From Opitutia bacterium UBA953 (GTDB lineage: Bacteria > Verrucomicrobiota > Verrucomicrobiia > Opitutales > UBA953), in the NCBI GenBank assembly GCA_002293125.1, contig DBCR01000005.1, forward strand, positions 281 to 31,983: a stretch of 31,703 bases of DNA. Direction: 5' to 3'. Both the position numbers and the translations under genes were made by a program. Below the pieces are notes generated by a model, which searched no databases, had not been told where the DNA came from, and worked only from the letters and a program-made list of their open reading frames with translations. Position 1 is the first letter of the stretch. Every line of letters starts with the position of its first letter. Below are positions 1 to 7,685 of the stretch, one piece after another.

Positions 1-2
1 GC

Positions 3-107
3 TCCATCCTGACGCGCCATGGCTTCACCATGGACGCCGTCGAGCTGAAGGTCGGCGCCGGCCACGGCCTCGCGGATCCGCTGCCCACTCTGACCACCAC
101 CCCATGA
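3..107 (+). CDS. 3' end of an upstream gene, product unknown (partial)
   Basis: An open frame runs from the left edge to a TGA at 105-107. The last 34 residues start SILTRHGFTMDAVELK and end PLPTLTTTP. The stop overlaps the ATG of the adaptor gene at 104 in an ATGA arrangement, which suggests translational coupling and one operon with the efflux genes. An outer-membrane or second efflux component would fit the context, but nothing in this tail identifies a family. Confidence 0.45.
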   Translation, partial: SILTRHGFTMDAVELKVGAGHGLADPLPTLTTTP

Positions 108-1174
108 AGTTCCTCAGACCTTTCCTCCTCGCCGTGGTCGTCGGCGGCCTCGCCTTCGCCTTCTGGCCCGCCAAGAAGCCCGTGCGCTCCGGCGCCTCCT
201 CTTCCGAGGCCCGTGCGGAGAAGCGTGACATCCGCGAGACGGTGGAAGCCGCCGGCTTCGTGCGCGCCGTCATCTACAGTTCCATCCGCGCCCAGGTCAG
301 CGGACCGATACTCAAGCTGCACGTCCAGACCGGCGACATGGTGAAGAAGGACCAGATCCTGGTCGAGCTCGACCCCGTCCTGGCGAACGCCGATGAGGAG
401 CAGGCCCGCCGTTCCGTCCAGCTGCAGACCTTCACGCTGGAGCGGCTCGAGCGCGACCTCCGCCGCGTCGAGGTCCTCGTGAAGCAGAACTTCGTCTCCG
501 AACGGGAGGTCCTGGACCATCGCACCGCCTATGAGGTCGCCAAGCTCCAGCGCGACATCGCCCAGGCCAAGCTCGACACCGCCGTCGAGATGGTGCGCCG
601 CACGATCATCCGCGCCCCGCACGACGGCCAGGTCTCCGACTGCAACGTGCTCGTCGGCCAGATCGTCATCGGCGCCCAGTCCATCAACAACGGCACGCCG
701 CTGATGACCGTCTCCGACACCTCGGTGCTGCGCGTCGACGTCAACTTGAACGAGTTCGCGGCCACCCGCGTCGAGCTCGGCAAGGACGCCACCGTGACCT
801 TCGATTCCATTCCCGGCCTGCGCAAGCAGGGCAAGATCACGTTCATGACCCCGTTCGGCACCGCCGACCTCAAGGTCCCCGACCTCCGCGTCTTCCCGAC
901 GCAGGTCTCCTTCCCGGCGGGCGAGGGCGTGCGTCCGGGCATCAGCGGCAACGTCACCGTCACCGTGGACAGCGTGAAGGGCGTCGTCGCCGTCCCCGTC
1001 TCCGCCGTCTTCGTCGAAGGCGCCGACCGCCTCGTCTACGTGCGGGGCGTCGACGGCGAATGGGAGGCCCGCAAGGTGGTGCTCGGCCTGAGCGACGCGA
1101 GCTGGACCCAGGTCAAGGAAGGCTTGGCGCTCGGCGAGGTGGTCAGCCTGGTCCGTCCGACCCTGACGCGCTGA
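104..1174 (+). CDS. MacA/HlyD-type periplasmic adaptor (membrane fusion) protein
   Basis: A 356-residue membrane fusion protein that would link an inner-membrane ABC transporter to an outer-membrane channel. Residues 3-23 form a single hydrophobic N-terminal anchor ending FWPAKK. About 45-90 and 190-235 are the two halves of a lipoyl/barrel-sandwich domain (IRAQVSGPILKLHVQTGD; APHDGQVSD). Between them lies a charged coiled-coil hairpin (about 95-170, rich in E, R, L). The beta-barrel and membrane-proximal domains follow. Its ATG overlaps the stop of the preceding partial gene. The MacB-like ATPase starts 1 nt after its stop and the permease follows, so the three form one transporter operon. 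The substrate cannot be read from sequence; macrolides, peptides, lipids or lipoproteins are possible for the family. Confidence 0.88.
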   Translation: MKFLRPFLLAVVVGGLAFAFWPAKKPVRSGASSSEARAEKRDIRETVEAAGFVRAVIYSSIRAQVSGPILKLHVQTGDMVKKDQILVELDPVLANADEEQARRSVQLQTFTLERLERDLRRVEVLVKQNFVSEREVLDHRTAYEVAKLQRDIAQAKLDTAVEMVRRTIIRAPHDGQVSDCNVLVGQIVIGAQSINNGTPLMTVSDTSVLRVDVNLNEFAATRVELGKDATVTFDSIPGLRKQGKITFMTPFGTADLKVPDLRVFPTQVSFPAGEGVRPGISGNVTVTVDSVKGVVAVPVSAVFVEGADRLVYVRGVDGEWEARKVVLGLSDASWTQVKEGLALGEVVSLVRPTLTR

Positions 1175-1175
1175 G

Positions 1176-1862
1176 ATGCCGCCGCTCATCGCCATCCGCG
1201 GCCTCCGCAAGACCTACCGCATGGGCGACGAGAACGTCCATGCGCTCGACGGCGTGGACCTGGATTTCCAGAAGGGCGAGTTCGTCGCCATCCTCGGTCC
1301 CTCCGGTTCGGGCAAGTCGACGCTCATGCACATCCTCGGCTTCATGGACACGCCGAGCGAGGGCAGCATCGTCTTCGACGGCGAGGAGGTCGCCCGCCTC
1401 GACCCCGACCGCCGCGCCTGGTACCGCTCCCACCGCGTCGGCTTCGTGTTCCAAGCCTTCAACCTGCTGCCGCGCCTCACGATCGAGGAGAACGTCGCCT
1501 TGCCGCTCCTCTACCGCGACGGCTCGGACCCGGAGGCCAACCTCGCCGCCGCGCGCGCCGCGCTCGAGCGCGTGGGGATGACGCATCGGCTCGGCCATCG
1601 CCCGAGCCAGCTCTCCGGCGGCGAACGCCAGCGCGTGGCCGTGGCCCGCGCGATCGTCGGCACTCCGTCGATCATCTTCGCCGACGAACCGACGGGCAAC
1701 CTCGACGTGAAGAACGTCGACCGGGTGCTGGACCTGCTCGGCTCCCTGATCAAGGAAGGCATCACCGTCGTGCTCGTCACGCACGACCTGGCCGTCGCCG
1801 AGAAGGCCCACCGCGTCATCTCGATGCGCGCCGGTCTCGTCCAGGAGGACCGCGTCCGATGA
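1176..1862 (+). CDS. MacB/LolD-family ABC transporter ATP-binding protein
   Basis: A 228-residue ATPase that powers the MacB-type transporter. Visible motifs: Walker A GPSGSGKST at 41-49, Q-loop Q93 in VFQAFNLLPR, ABC signature LSGGE at 146-150, Walker B IIFADEP around 167-172 and the H-loop H203. The sequence FNLLPRLT after the Q-loop and GNLD after Walker B are typical of the LolD/MacB subgroup. The ATG lies 1 nt after the adaptor stop, and the gene's own stop overlaps the permease start as ATGA. Unlike E. coli MacB, the ATPase and permease are separate polypeptides. Confidence 0.93.
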   Translation: MPPLIAIRGLRKTYRMGDENVHALDGVDLDFQKGEFVAILGPSGSGKSTLMHILGFMDTPSEGSIVFDGEEVARLDPDRRAWYRSHRVGFVFQAFNLLPRLTIEENVALPLLYRDGSDPEANLAAARAALERVGMTHRLGHRPSQLSGGERQRVAVARAIVGTPSIIFADEPTGNLDVKNVDRVLDLLGSLIKEGITVVLVTHDLAVAEKAHRVISMRAGLVQEDRVR

Positions 1863-3148
1863 CCAGGCTCTTCGACCGCGTCCGTCCGGCCGTCATCAAC
1901 GGCCTCCGTGAACTTCAGGCCAACAAGGTCCGTTCCTTGCTCTCCATGTCAGGCATCATCCTCGGCGTCGCCTCGCTGGTCGCGATGGTCACGGTCGTCC
2001 AGGGAATGGTCGGCAACTTCCGGCAGTTCGTCGACGCCATGGGCGGCATCGAGAAGCTCACCGTGGTCCGCGAGCAGCTCCCGAAGGAGCAGGAGCATCT
2101 CGCCGAACTCTCCGAAGGCCTCACCATGCGCGACGTGGAGCGGATCCGCCGGACGGCGCCCCTCATCCGCAACATCTCGCCCGAGGCCCGCGTGGGCTAC
2201 GAGAAGATCGTCCACGAGGACCGCGAGATGAACACCTACGTCACCGGCGTGACCGCCGACTACCTCCCGGTGGCCAAGCGCTGGGTCGAGCCGGACCAAG
2301 GGCGCTTCGTGAGCGACCTCGACGTGCTCAATATGACCGACGTCATCGTGCTGGGTTCGGCCATCGCTTCCGAGCTGTTCGCCCCGAACGTCAGCCCGGT
2401 CGGCCGGGTGGTCAAGGTCCGCGGCCGGCGCTTCACGGTCATCGGCGTGCTGAACAACATCGAGGGAACGGGCATGCAGGTCCGTTCCGCCAGTTCCCGC
2501 AGCTCCGGCGGCGCCTGGCGCTGGCGTAACAGCGGCGCGTTCATCCCCGTGAGCACCGCGCTCACCAAGTACAACGGCAACGACCGTCTCAGCGGCCTCG
2601 GCCTGCGCATCGCCGATCCCGACCAGCTGCGCGACGCCGTCGACCAGACCGAGCGCACCATGCTCGCCGCGCACAAGGGGCTCCGCGACTTCTCCATCTC
2701 GACCAACGAGCAGACGCTCGAGGATTTCCGGAAGACCGAGGCCGCCTTCAAGCTGTCGCTCGGCGGCGTGGCCGGCATCTCGCTCTTCGTCGGCGGCATC
2801 GGGATCATGAACGTGATGCTGGCCTCCATCAATGAGCGCATCCGCGAGATCGGCGTGCGCAAGGCGGTCGGCGCCCGTGGCTCGGACCTATTCCTGCAGT
2901 TCCTCGCCGAGGCCGCCGTGGTCTCGGTCGTCGGCGGCCTCATCGGCCTGGTGGTCTCGGTGGGCATCGTGGTGCTGATGAACTTCATCCTGATGCAGGC
3001 GTTGCCGACCGGCGCCGTCGCGACGCTCGACTGGGTGATCATGGGCGAAGGACTGGCCTTCTCGGTGGTCATCGGCCTCGTCGCGGGCGTCTATCCCGCC
3101 TTGCGCGCCGCCAAGCTCGATCCGATCGAGGCTCTCCGCCACGAATGA
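1859..3148 (+). CDS. MacB-like FtsX-domain ABC permease
   Basis: A 429-residue permease with MacB topology. One membrane segment lies near 27-50 (VRSLLSMSGIILGVASLV). A large periplasmic domain covers about 50-295. Three membrane segments follow (about 300-325, 350-385 and 395-415). Family signatures are clear: GGIGIMNVMLASINERIREI followed by GVRKAVGAR, and the C-terminal GVYPALRAAKLDPIEALR. The periplasmic domain holds a Ser/Gly/Arg/Trp-rich insertion around 205-222. The start overlaps the ATPase stop by 4 nt (ATGA). With the adaptor and ATPase it makes a tripartite mechanotransmission-type pump. Confidence 0.92.
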   Translation: MTRLFDRVRPAVINGLRELQANKVRSLLSMSGIILGVASLVAMVTVVQGMVGNFRQFVDAMGGIEKLTVVREQLPKEQEHLAELSEGLTMRDVERIRRTAPLIRNISPEARVGYEKIVHEDREMNTYVTGVTADYLPVAKRWVEPDQGRFVSDLDVLNMTDVIVLGSAIASELFAPNVSPVGRVVKVRGRRFTVIGVLNNIEGTGMQVRSASSRSSGGAWRWRNSGAFIPVSTALTKYNGNDRLSGLGLRIADPDQLRDAVDQTERTMLAAHKGLRDFSISTNEQTLEDFRKTEAAFKLSLGGVAGISLFVGGIGIMNVMLASINERIREIGVRKAVGARGSDLFLQFLAEAAVVSVVGGLIGLVVSVGIVVLMNFILMQALPTGAVATLDWVIMGEGLAFSVVIGLVAGVYPALRAAKLDPIEALRHE

Positions 3149-3155
3149 TTTCCCC

Positions 3156-4013
3156 ATGAAGACCCCGCTCCTGACGCCCCTGCTCATGACCCTGGCCGGC
3201 TGCACGGCCGCGCCGCTCGCTCCCGTCGCGGTCTGGGAAGGCCCGCCGCCGGCGGAGACCCTCGCCGCCAAGCAGGGCCAGGACCCCAAGGGCGTCATCA
3301 ACAAGAACGGCCATCGTACGGACGTGATGGTCCCTGAGTTCGTGGTCTATCCTGCGGCCAAGCCCGGCGCGCCCCTTCTCATCGTCTGCCCCGGCGGCGG
3401 CTACGGGATCCTCGCCGAAGAGCATGAAGGCGCGGAGGTCGCCCGTCGCCTCAACGCGTTCGGCAGCGCCGCCGTCGTGCTACGCTACCGCGTGCCGCGT
3501 CGCGACAACGCGAAGCCCTGGGTCGTCCCCGTGATCGATGCGCGCGAGACGTTGCGGATCGTGCGCGCCCGGGCGATCGAATGGAACGCCGACCCGAAGA
3601 AGATCGGCATCCTCGGCTTCTCCGCCGGCGGCAACCTCGCCGCGCGCGTCGCCTACTCTCCGGCCGCGCCGGATGCTCCTCGTCCCGACTTCGCGGTGAT
3701 GGTCTACCCCGCGTATCTCTTCGAGAAGGACAAGCCCGACAGCGTGCTCCGCGAGGGACCGGACGGCGTCGTCCCGCCCAAGGGCGTGAAGCCGGTGCCG
3801 GCGTTCTTCGCCCACAGCGCCGACGATCCTTATCCGGCCGAAGGCTCGATGGCCTTCGCCAAGCTGCTCAAGGCGATGGGCGGTTCCGCCGAAGTCCATG
3901 TCTGGGCCAAGGGCGGCCACGGTTGGGGCGCTTCCGAACGCTGCCTCGCCGCCCGCCGCTGGACCGACCTGCTCGGCGAGTGGATGAAGGACCAAGGGCT
4001 GCTGCAGCCCTGA
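3156..4013 (+). CDS. Secreted alpha/beta-hydrolase (BD-FAE/acetylxylan-esterase-like lipoprotein)
   Basis: A 285-residue alpha/beta hydrolase, most like the small carbohydrate-ester esterases. The N-terminus has a lipoprotein signal with lipobox LAGC, making Cys16 the predicted lipidated residue. The oxyanion-hole segment is CPGGGYG (78-84). The nucleophile elbow is GFSAGG (Ser156). The acid is probably Asp223 or Asp224 in HSADDPYP, and the catalytic His is His255 in KGGHGWG. It starts 7 nt after the permease stop, so it may be co-transcribed with the transporter, though the functions have no obvious link. A terminator follows at 4034. The substrate (acetylated xylan or pectin, or other esters) is inferred from the family only. 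Confidence 0.82.
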   Translation: MKTPLLTPLLMTLAGCTAAPLAPVAVWEGPPPAETLAAKQGQDPKGVINKNGHRTDVMVPEFVVYPAAKPGAPLLIVCPGGGYGILAEEHEGAEVARRLNAFGSAAVVLRYRVPRRDNAKPWVVPVIDARETLRIVRARAIEWNADPKKIGILGFSAGGNLAARVAYSPAAPDAPRPDFAVMVYPAYLFEKDKPDSVLREGPDGVVPPKGVKPVPAFFAHSADDPYPAEGSMAFAKLLKAMGGSAEVHVWAKGGHGWGASERCLAARRWTDLLGEWMKDQGLLQP

Positions 4014-4033
4014 ACTCCTTCCTGCGCAGGCAC

Positions 4034-4065
4034 AAAAAAGCCGCCCGATCGGACGGCTTTTGTTT
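4034..4065. terminator. Bidirectional intrinsic terminator
   Basis: A GC-rich hairpin at 4040-4057 (GCCGCCCGATCGGACGGC, one internal mismatch) has six A on its left and TTTTGTTT on its right. It therefore reads as an intrinsic terminator on both strands. It separates the esterase gene (plus strand) from the converging outer-membrane protein gene (minus strand). Confidence 0.85.
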
Positions 4066-4081
4066 GGGACGTGGCGACCGC

Positions 4082-4609
4082 TTAGAACTTGAAGCGGAGA
4101 CCGGCGACCGCTTCGAAGTTGTTCACCTGGCGGTTTTCTTCGCCGACGACGTTCGCGAAGTCGACGTTGTAGAGCTGGTGCAGGCGGGCGGTGAGGGTGA
4201 AGTCGACGCTTTCGGTGACTTCGAAACGCATGCCGGCGAAGACGTCGGTGGCGAGGGCGGTTCTCTTGGCGGTATTGGTCAGCCAGCCATAACCGATGCC
4301 GGCGCCGATGAAGGGACGGATGCCCCCGGTGGAATTGAGCTCGTAGGTGTACTCCACGATCGCGGTGCGAGCGGCGGCGTCGACGGGATCAGGGGTGACG
4401 ATGTCACGGGTGCTGAGGTTGAGGCCGAGGTGGGAGTTCTCGGTGAGGTAGGTGCCGATACCGAGGCCGACGACAGAGGTGTTGTCAGCGTCCGCGCCGC
4501 CGGAGAGGGGGGCGTTCGGCTTGCCGTAGCCGAGTTGGACGTCGATCGTGAGGGCCTGGGAGGCGGCGGCCATCAGGGGAAGGACCGCGAGGTAACGTAG
4601 GGATTTCAT
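4082..4609 (-). CDS. Small outer-membrane beta-barrel protein (OmpA/opacity-like)
   Basis: A 175-residue exported protein. Residues 1-19 are a signal peptide ending AAASQA, and the mature part starts LTIDVQLGYG. The rest alternates polar and hydrophobic residues as expected for about eight beta strands, with Gly/aromatic-rich turns (GVGIGYGWL-like segments). It ends in FKF, the terminal aromatic signature of BAM-assembled barrels. The stop lies just past the shared terminator. The cyclophilin gene is upstream on the same strand with a gap of about 50 nt. No specific function can be read; eight-stranded barrels of this size act in envelope integrity, adhesion or small-solute passage. Confidence 0.75.
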   Translation of the reverse strand: MKSLRYLAVLPLMAAASQALTIDVQLGYGKPNAPLSGGADADNTSVVGLGIGTYLTENSHLGLNLSTRDIVTPDPVDAAARTAIVEYTYELNSTGGIRPFIGAGIGYGWLTNTAKRTALATDVFAGMRFEVTESVDFTLTARLHQLYNVDFANVVGEENRQVNNFEAVAGLRFKF

Positions 4610-4660
4610 GGGGGTGTCAGGTTTTTATGTTCGGGGGGAGGGGCTGTAAAGGCCGAAGCT

Positions 4661-5266
4661 TTACTTGGCTTCGACGATCTCGACGCTGGTGATCTCCACG
4701 CGCTCGGTCGGGGTGGAGCCTTCCATGCCGACGCAACGGATGTTGGCGATCTTGTTGAGGGTCTCTTCGCCGGCCACGAGCTTGCCGAAGGCGGTGTACT
4801 TGTTGTTCAGGAAGGAGGCGTCGCCGTGGCAGACGAAGAACTGGCTGCCGGCGCTATCCGGGTCGGCCGAACGGGCCATGGAGAGGACGCCCTTCACGTG
4901 GGAGCGGTTGTTGAACTCGGCCTTGACCTGGTAGCCGGGGCCGCCGGTGCCGGGGGCGCCGCGGGCGCCGACCTTGGAGTTCGGGCAGCCGCCCTGGATC
5001 ATGAAGCCCTTGATGACGCGGTGGAAGGCCGTGCCGTTGTAGAAGTTCTCCCGGGACAGCTTGAGGAAGTTCTCCACGGTACGCGGGGCGACGTCGGGCC
5101 AGAACTCGACGGTCATGTCGCCGTAGTTGGTGTGGATGATGGCGCGGGGGGTGGCGCCGGCGGCGGAGGGTTCTTTCATGGATTCTTTGTTGTTGGAGCA
5201 GGAGGAAAAGGTGAGGCCGGCCACGATGGCCAAGGCGGAGAGCAGGCTGAGGCGCAGGGTTTTCAT
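4661..5266 (-). CDS. Peptidyl-prolyl cis-trans isomerase, cyclophilin type (lipoprotein)
   Basis: A 201-residue cyclophilin that catalyses proline isomerisation during envelope protein folding. It has a signal peptide with lipobox-like FSSC (Cys23), so it is probably an anchored lipoprotein. The cyclophilin fold starts near residue 42. Core motifs are FHRVI (81-85, catalytic Arg83), FMIQGG (88-93), VLSMAR and SAGSQFF. The usual ligand-pocket Trp of CypA is replaced in FLNNKYTAFG, as in many bacterial members. Its downstream neighbour on the same strand is the outer-membrane barrel, which fits a folding role in the envelope. It diverges from thiS. Confidence 0.93.
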   Translation of the reverse strand: MKTLRLSLLSALAIVAGLTFSSCSNNKESMKEPSAAGATPRAIIHTNYGDMTVEFWPDVAPRTVENFLKLSRENFYNGTAFHRVIKGFMIQGGCPNSKVGARGAPGTGGPGYQVKAEFNNRSHVKGVLSMARSADPDSAGSQFFVCHGDASFLNNKYTAFGKLVAGEETLNKIANIRCVGMEGSTPTERVEITSVEIVEAK

Positions 5267-5352
5267 GGGTTTGAGGCAATCTGGCCGGCCCCTGCCCGCA
5301 ACCCCAAACCTCCGCTTGCCAGCCCGCCCACGGGGGGGCAGGGTCGTTCCGT

Positions 5353-5553
5353 ATGCGTGTGACCGTCAACGATGAGCCCAAGGAGACCGCCGCCCAGACG
5401 CTGGCGGACCTGCTCGCCGAGCTGGGCGTCGCCCAAGAGCCGGCCGTCGCCGCCGCGGTCGACGAACAGGTCGTCCCGCGTTCCCGTTGGTCCGCCCATA
5501 CCCTCGCCGCAGGCGCCCGGATCCTTGTCATCCGCGCCGCCCAAGGCGGCTGA
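5353..5553 (+). CDS. thiS: Sulfur carrier protein ThiS
   Basis: A 66-residue ubiquitin-like protein that, as a C-terminal thiocarboxylate, donates sulfur for the thiazole ring of thiamine. It has the expected length, the MRVTVNDEP start strand, the central TLADLLAELG helix and the essential C-terminal Gly-Gly (RAAQGG, then stop). It is the first gene of a thi cluster: a ThiE/TenI-like gene follows after 10 nt, then thiE and thiG. The adenylating enzyme ThiF and the ThiH or ThiO dehydroglycine source are not in this window. Confidence 0.92.
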   Translation: MRVTVNDEPKETAAQTLADLLAELGVAQEPAVAAAVDEQVVPRSRWSAHTLAAGARILVIRAAQGG

Positions 5554-5563
5554 ACCCCCTCTC

Positions 5564-6241
5564 ATGTTCAAATTCATCAAAGGACTCTTCGTCAGCGAGC
5601 CGGAAGCCCCGGCCCCGGAGAATCTCGTGCTCTTCACGCCCAACGACGGCAGCTGGGATACCAAGCAGGTCCGCCGCCTCTTCGACGCCGGCCTCGGCCG
5701 CCTCCACGTCCAAGTCCGCAAGGATTGGGAACGTCGCCACTACGAACAGTTCCTGCGCGCGATTCCCGAGACCTTCTGGCCGCGCATCGTCCTCGGCGAA
5801 GAGCCGGAATTGGTCGAAGCGAATAAACTCGGCGGTTTCCAAATGCACCCGGGCGAACGCATCCCGCGCCGCTGGCCTAAGCACGCCCCAGTCAGCGCCA
5901 AGTGTCATGACTATGAAGAGCTCCGCTCGACCGACAAGGCCTGCGGTTACGTCTTCCTGACGCCGATCTTCGAGTCCGTCTCGAAGAAGGATCATCGCCC
6001 GCGCCGCACGCTCCGCGAATACGAGGTCATCCTCCAGCGCTGGAAGGCCGAAGGCGGCGCCCCCGTGCACGCGCTCGGCGGCATCACCCCGAAGAACGCC
6101 GCGCAGGCCCGTGCGATGGGCTTCGACGGCATCGCCTTCATCGGTTCGGTCTGGAAGCAGCCCGACCCCGTCCACGCTTTCCTCGCCCTCGAGCGCGCTT
6201 GGTACGGCAAGGAAGCCCGTAAGTTGAAGCGCAAGTACTAG
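5564..6241 (+). CDS. ThiE/TenI-family protein with a degenerate ThiE active site (possible thiazole tautomerase)
   Basis: A 225-residue TIM-barrel protein of the thiamine phosphate synthase/TenI superfamily, starting at ATG 5564 (MFKFIKGLFV), 10 nt after thiS. Barrel landmarks of ThiE can be followed: HVQVRK at 48-53, GYVFLTPIF at 128-136 and ALGGITPKNA at 170-179. However, the Asn-Asp pair that binds Mg and pyrophosphate in ThiE is replaced by Leu77-Gly78, and the DGVHLG(Q/G) region reads GGFQMHPGE. It is thus unlikely to be the phosphate synthase, and a second, complete thiE follows 3 nt downstream. The position between thiS and thiG suggests a TenI-like role in thiazole maturation; this is inference. 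Confidence 0.75.
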   Translation: MFKFIKGLFVSEPEAPAPENLVLFTPNDGSWDTKQVRRLFDAGLGRLHVQVRKDWERRHYEQFLRAIPETFWPRIVLGEEPELVEANKLGGFQMHPGERIPRRWPKHAPVSAKCHDYEELRSTDKACGYVFLTPIFESVSKKDHRPRRTLREYEVILQRWKAEGGAPVHALGGITPKNAAQARAMGFDGIAFIGSVWKQPDPVHAFLALERAWYGKEARKLKRKY

Positions 6242-6244
6242 GCC

Positions 6245-6859
6245 GTGTTCCCGCGCCTGCAGTTCCTGACGCTCGACGCCTCGCCGCTCACGCATCGGGC
6301 GCAGGCTCTCGCGGCCCTCGAAGGCGGCGTGCGCTGGATCCAGCTCCGTGCGAAGCATCTCTCCGAAGACGTCTGGATCGCCGAAGCCGCTGCCATCGCC
6401 GAACTCTGCCGCGACTACGGCGCGACCTTCATCGTCAATGATTCGCCGCAGGTCGCGCTTCGCGCCGAAGCCGACGGCGTCCACCTCGGTGGCGACGACG
6501 CCTCGCCCGCCGCGGCCCGCGCCCTGCTCGGCGAATTCGCCATCGTGGGCGTGACGCTCAACGAACCCGCGCACGTCGCCCGTCTCGTCGGCACGCGCGT
6601 CGACTACGCCGGCGTCGGCCCTTTCCGCCACACGGCCAGCAAACAGAGGCTTGCCGCGATCCATACTCCCGAATCTCTCGCGGCCCTTATCGCCGCCACT
6701 GCGCCGCTGTCATGCTACGCCATCGGCGGCGTGACGGCTGCCGACTGGCCGGCTCTTCGTTCCCTCGGCGCCCATGGTATCGCCGTCAGCGGCGCCATCG
6801 CCTTGGCGACCGACCCTGTTTCGGCCGCGAAATCGTTGGTCGAAGCGATGTCCGCCTAG
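6245..6859 (+). CDS. thiE: Thiamine phosphate synthase ThiE
   Basis: A 204-residue enzyme that joins HMP pyrophosphate with carboxythiazole or thiazole phosphate to give thiamine phosphate. The start is GTG at 6245, 3 nt after the preceding stop. Signature residues are complete: IQLRAKHLS (Gln33, Arg35, Lys37), IVNDSPQVAL (Asn65, Asp66), ADGVHLGGDD (77-85), VGVTLN, DYAGVGPF followed by Lys133, AIGGV and VSGAIA at the phosphate site. It contrasts with the neighbouring paralog, which lacks the Asn-Asp pair. It is in the thiS-thiG cluster with no room for separate promoters. Confidence 0.93.
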   Translation: MFPRLQFLTLDASPLTHRAQALAALEGGVRWIQLRAKHLSEDVWIAEAAAIAELCRDYGATFIVNDSPQVALRAEADGVHLGGDDASPAAARALLGEFAIVGVTLNEPAHVARLVGTRVDYAGVGPFRHTASKQRLAAIHTPESLAALIAATAPLSCYAIGGVTAADWPALRSLGAHGIAVSGAIALATDPVSAAKSLVEAMSA

Positions 6860-6914
6860 GTTTCAGATGCGAGGGCTGGACAAGCCCGCCTCCGTTCGGA
6901 TTGTGCAAGCAACG

Positions 6915-7682
6915 ATGTCCTCGCTCCGTATCGCTGACCGTACCTTCGCCTCGCGCCTCTTCACGGGCACGGGCAAGTACGCTTCCGCCGCGCAGCTCCG
7001 CGCCGTGCTCGACGCCTGTGGTGCCGAGGTGGTCACGATGGCGATCAAGCGCGTGCGCTTCGGCGTCCAAGATGACGGTATCCTGTCCGCGCTGGATCCG
7101 AACAAGCATCTCATCCTGCCGAATACGTCCGGCGTGCGCACGGCCAAGGAGGCGATCTTCGCCGCCGAGCTCGCCCGCGAAGCCCTCGGCACTTCCTGGC
7201 TGAAGCTCGAGATTCACCCGGACCCGAAGTATCTGATGCCCGATCCGATCGAGACCCTCGAGGCCTGTCGCGAACTGGTGAAGAAGGGTTTCACGGTCCT
7301 GCCTTATATCCACGCCGACCCCGTCCTCGCGAAGCGCCTCGAAGAAGTCGGCGCCGCCGCGGTCATGCCGCTGGGCGCGCCGATCGGTTCGAATCGCGGC
7401 CTGCTCTCCCGTGACTTCCTGCGCATCATCATCGAACAGGCTCGTGTGCCGGTCATCGTCGACGCCGGGCTGGGCGCGCCTTCGCACGCCGCCGAAGCCC
7501 TCGAGATGGGCGCGGATGCCGTCTTGGTGAACACCGCGATCGCATCCTCGGGCGATCCTATCGCGATGGCCCGCGCCTTCCGCCTCGCGGTCGAAGCCGG
7601 TCGCGCCGCCCGCGAAGCCGGCCTGGGTGTCGGTTCCGACAAGGCCGAACCGACCTCGCCCCTCACGGGTTTCCTCGACTGA
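6915..7682 (+). CDS. thiG: Thiazole synthase ThiG
   Basis: A 255-residue enzyme that condenses 1-deoxy-D-xylulose 5-phosphate, dehydroglycine and ThiS thiocarboxylate into the thiamine thiazole. ATG 6915 (MSSLRIADRTF) gives the normal length; an in-frame ATG at 6867 would only add 16 residues. Landmarks: FTGTGKY near 17-22, the Schiff-base lysine Lys97 in SWLKLEIHPD (B. subtilis Lys96 equivalent), VMPLGAPIGS, VIVDAGLGAPS, and NTAIASSGDP at the phosphate site. It follows thiE by 55 nt and is followed by the tlyA-like gene after 3 nt. Confidence 0.95.
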   Translation: MSSLRIADRTFASRLFTGTGKYASAAQLRAVLDACGAEVVTMAIKRVRFGVQDDGILSALDPNKHLILPNTSGVRTAKEAIFAAELAREALGTSWLKLEIHPDPKYLMPDPIETLEACRELVKKGFTVLPYIHADPVLAKRLEEVGAAAVMPLGAPIGSNRGLLSRDFLRIIIEQARVPVIVDAGLGAPSHAAEALEMGADAVLVNTAIASSGDPIAMARAFRLAVEAGRAAREAGLGVGSDKAEPTSPLTGFLD

Positions 7683-7685
7683 CCG

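Noticed and set aside
4082..4600. Long plus-strand frame extending from the esterase region through the outer-membrane gene
   Set aside because: It is the reverse-strand shadow of a gene with a clear signal peptide and terminal aromatic motif; its Glu/Val/Gly-rich translation is typical of such shadows.
5267..5352. Possible TPP riboswitch upstream of the thi cluster
   Set aside because: The 86-nt gap between the divergent cyclophilin gene and thiS lacks the CUGAGA core and the conserved second-helix motif. Only a weak GC hairpin (5317-5340) is present.
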